22,058 nucleotides of DNA, taken from contig JASLOY010000005.1 in the NCBI GenBank assembly GCA_030745255.1, positions 1 to 22,058 of the forward strand, read 5' to 3'. The notes beneath the pieces are model-generated. The model was not told where the DNA came from, ran no database searches, and was given only the letters and a program-made list of their open reading frames with translations. This DNA comes from Vicinamibacterales bacterium. GTDB taxonomy: Bacteria > Acidobacteriota > Vicinamibacteria > Vicinamibacterales > UBA8438. This document shows positions 21,834 through 22,058 of the stretch, in pieces (position 1 is the first letter of the stretch; every line of letters begins with the position of its first letter). The position numbers and the translations under genes were made by a program.

Positions 21834-22058
21834 ATGCTCGAGCTGACCGGGGTCACCAAGTACTATGGCGGTTTGCCGGCCGTGCGGGACGTCTCCTTCA
21901 CCGCGCGCCCCGGCGAGGTGCTCGGCTACCTGGGTCCCAACGGATCGGGCAAATCGACCACGGTGAAGATGGTGACGGGGCTGCTGACACCGTCGGCAGG
22001 CACCATCACCTATCAGGGACGCGACATCCAGCAGGACCTCCTCGTGCATCGGCGGCGT
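21834..22058 (+). CDS. ABC transporter ATP-binding protein, N-terminal part (cut by window end)
   Basis: The first 75 residues of an ABC ATPase are present: MLELTGVTKYYGGLPAVRDVS, the A-loop Tyr region, then Walker A GPNGSGKSTTVK and MVTGLLTPSAGTITYQGRDI up to the start of the Q-loop region. The wording 'LTxVTKyYGxxxAVxDVSFtarPGEVxGyLGPNGSGKSTTvkmvtGLLtPsaG' is that of ABC-2/NodI/CcmA-type exporters whose permease usually follows. The ATG at 21834 has an SD-like AGAGGG (21820-21825) at 8-nt spacing, and an in-frame TGA at 21807 prevents extension upstream. Signature, Walker B and H-loop lie outside the window. Confidence 0.9.
   Translation, partial: MLELTGVTKYYGGLPAVRDVSFTARPGEVLGYLGPNGSGKSTTVKMVTGLLTPSAGTITYQGRDIQQDLLVHRRR

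Noticed and set aside
1..22058. CRISPR arrays, tRNA or rRNA genes, insertion sequences, integrase or toxin-antitoxin genes.
   Set aside because: No regularly spaced repeats, cloverleaf sequences, transposase motifs or similar small gene pairs were seen.

Overview
The window is high-GC bacterial chromosome. Its gene content suggests an Acidobacteriota member, probably of the Vicinamibacteria type. This is an inference from the PadR regulator followed by a large orphan FtsX/MacB-type permease with an N-terminal prefix domain (the 'ADOP' arrangement), secreted proteins with a DPDLxGTW-like start, and a PQQ-dehydrogenase/cytochrome c/TIM-barrel/MFS cluster. No rRNA or other marker is present to confirm it.

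Layout. (1) 1-1453: the 3' part of a sulfatase-like gene runs out of frame into a REC-REC-HPt phosphorelay protein that looks like the back half of a hybrid histidine kinase. (2) 1563-5023: a tight minor-pilin operon, fimT/gspH-like, pilV, pilW and a very long pilX with a beta-rich middle and an Ala-rich tail. (3) 5055-6143: an AhpD-like gene read through an in-frame UGA at 5787-5789. The codon sits exactly at the second redox cysteine (CxxU), and a perfect 7-bp hairpin with a GGUGC loop begins 17 nt later, so I call this a selenoprotein that ordinary gene calling would split in two. A strong GC hairpin follows.

(4) 6248-15324, all on the minus strand: an eight-gene run in transcription order: di-heme cytochrome c, PQQ dehydrogenase, Tat-exported TIM-barrel protein, MFS transporter, DUF2272-like secreted protein, truncated rhamnogalacturonan-lyase-like protein, metallo-beta-lactamase-fold hydrolase and a secreted protein of unknown function. 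The first four are nearly contiguous (4-nt overlap, 18-bp and 7-bp gaps) and fit periplasmic oxidation of a sugar or alcohol, with electrons passing to cytochrome c, plus uptake and cytoplasmic or periplasmic processing. (5) 15403-16593: a divergently transcribed di-heme cytochrome c peroxidase/MauG-family protein, followed by a convergent SDR oxidoreductase (16600-17382).

(6) 17516-18640: a PiT-family phosphate permease. (7) 18750-21691: a PadR repressor with a near-perfect inverted-repeat operator in its promoter, overlapping by 4 nt the large ADOP permease. (8) From 21834: the start of an ABC ATPase cut by the window end.

The best candidate for something new is the UGA-recoded AhpD-like protein placed directly behind a minor-pilin operon. 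Secondary items are the Ala-tailed PilX, the sulfatase/kinase junction, competing hairpins ahead of fimT, a possibly leaderless cytochrome promoter and a coding-like antisense patch at 21733-21845.
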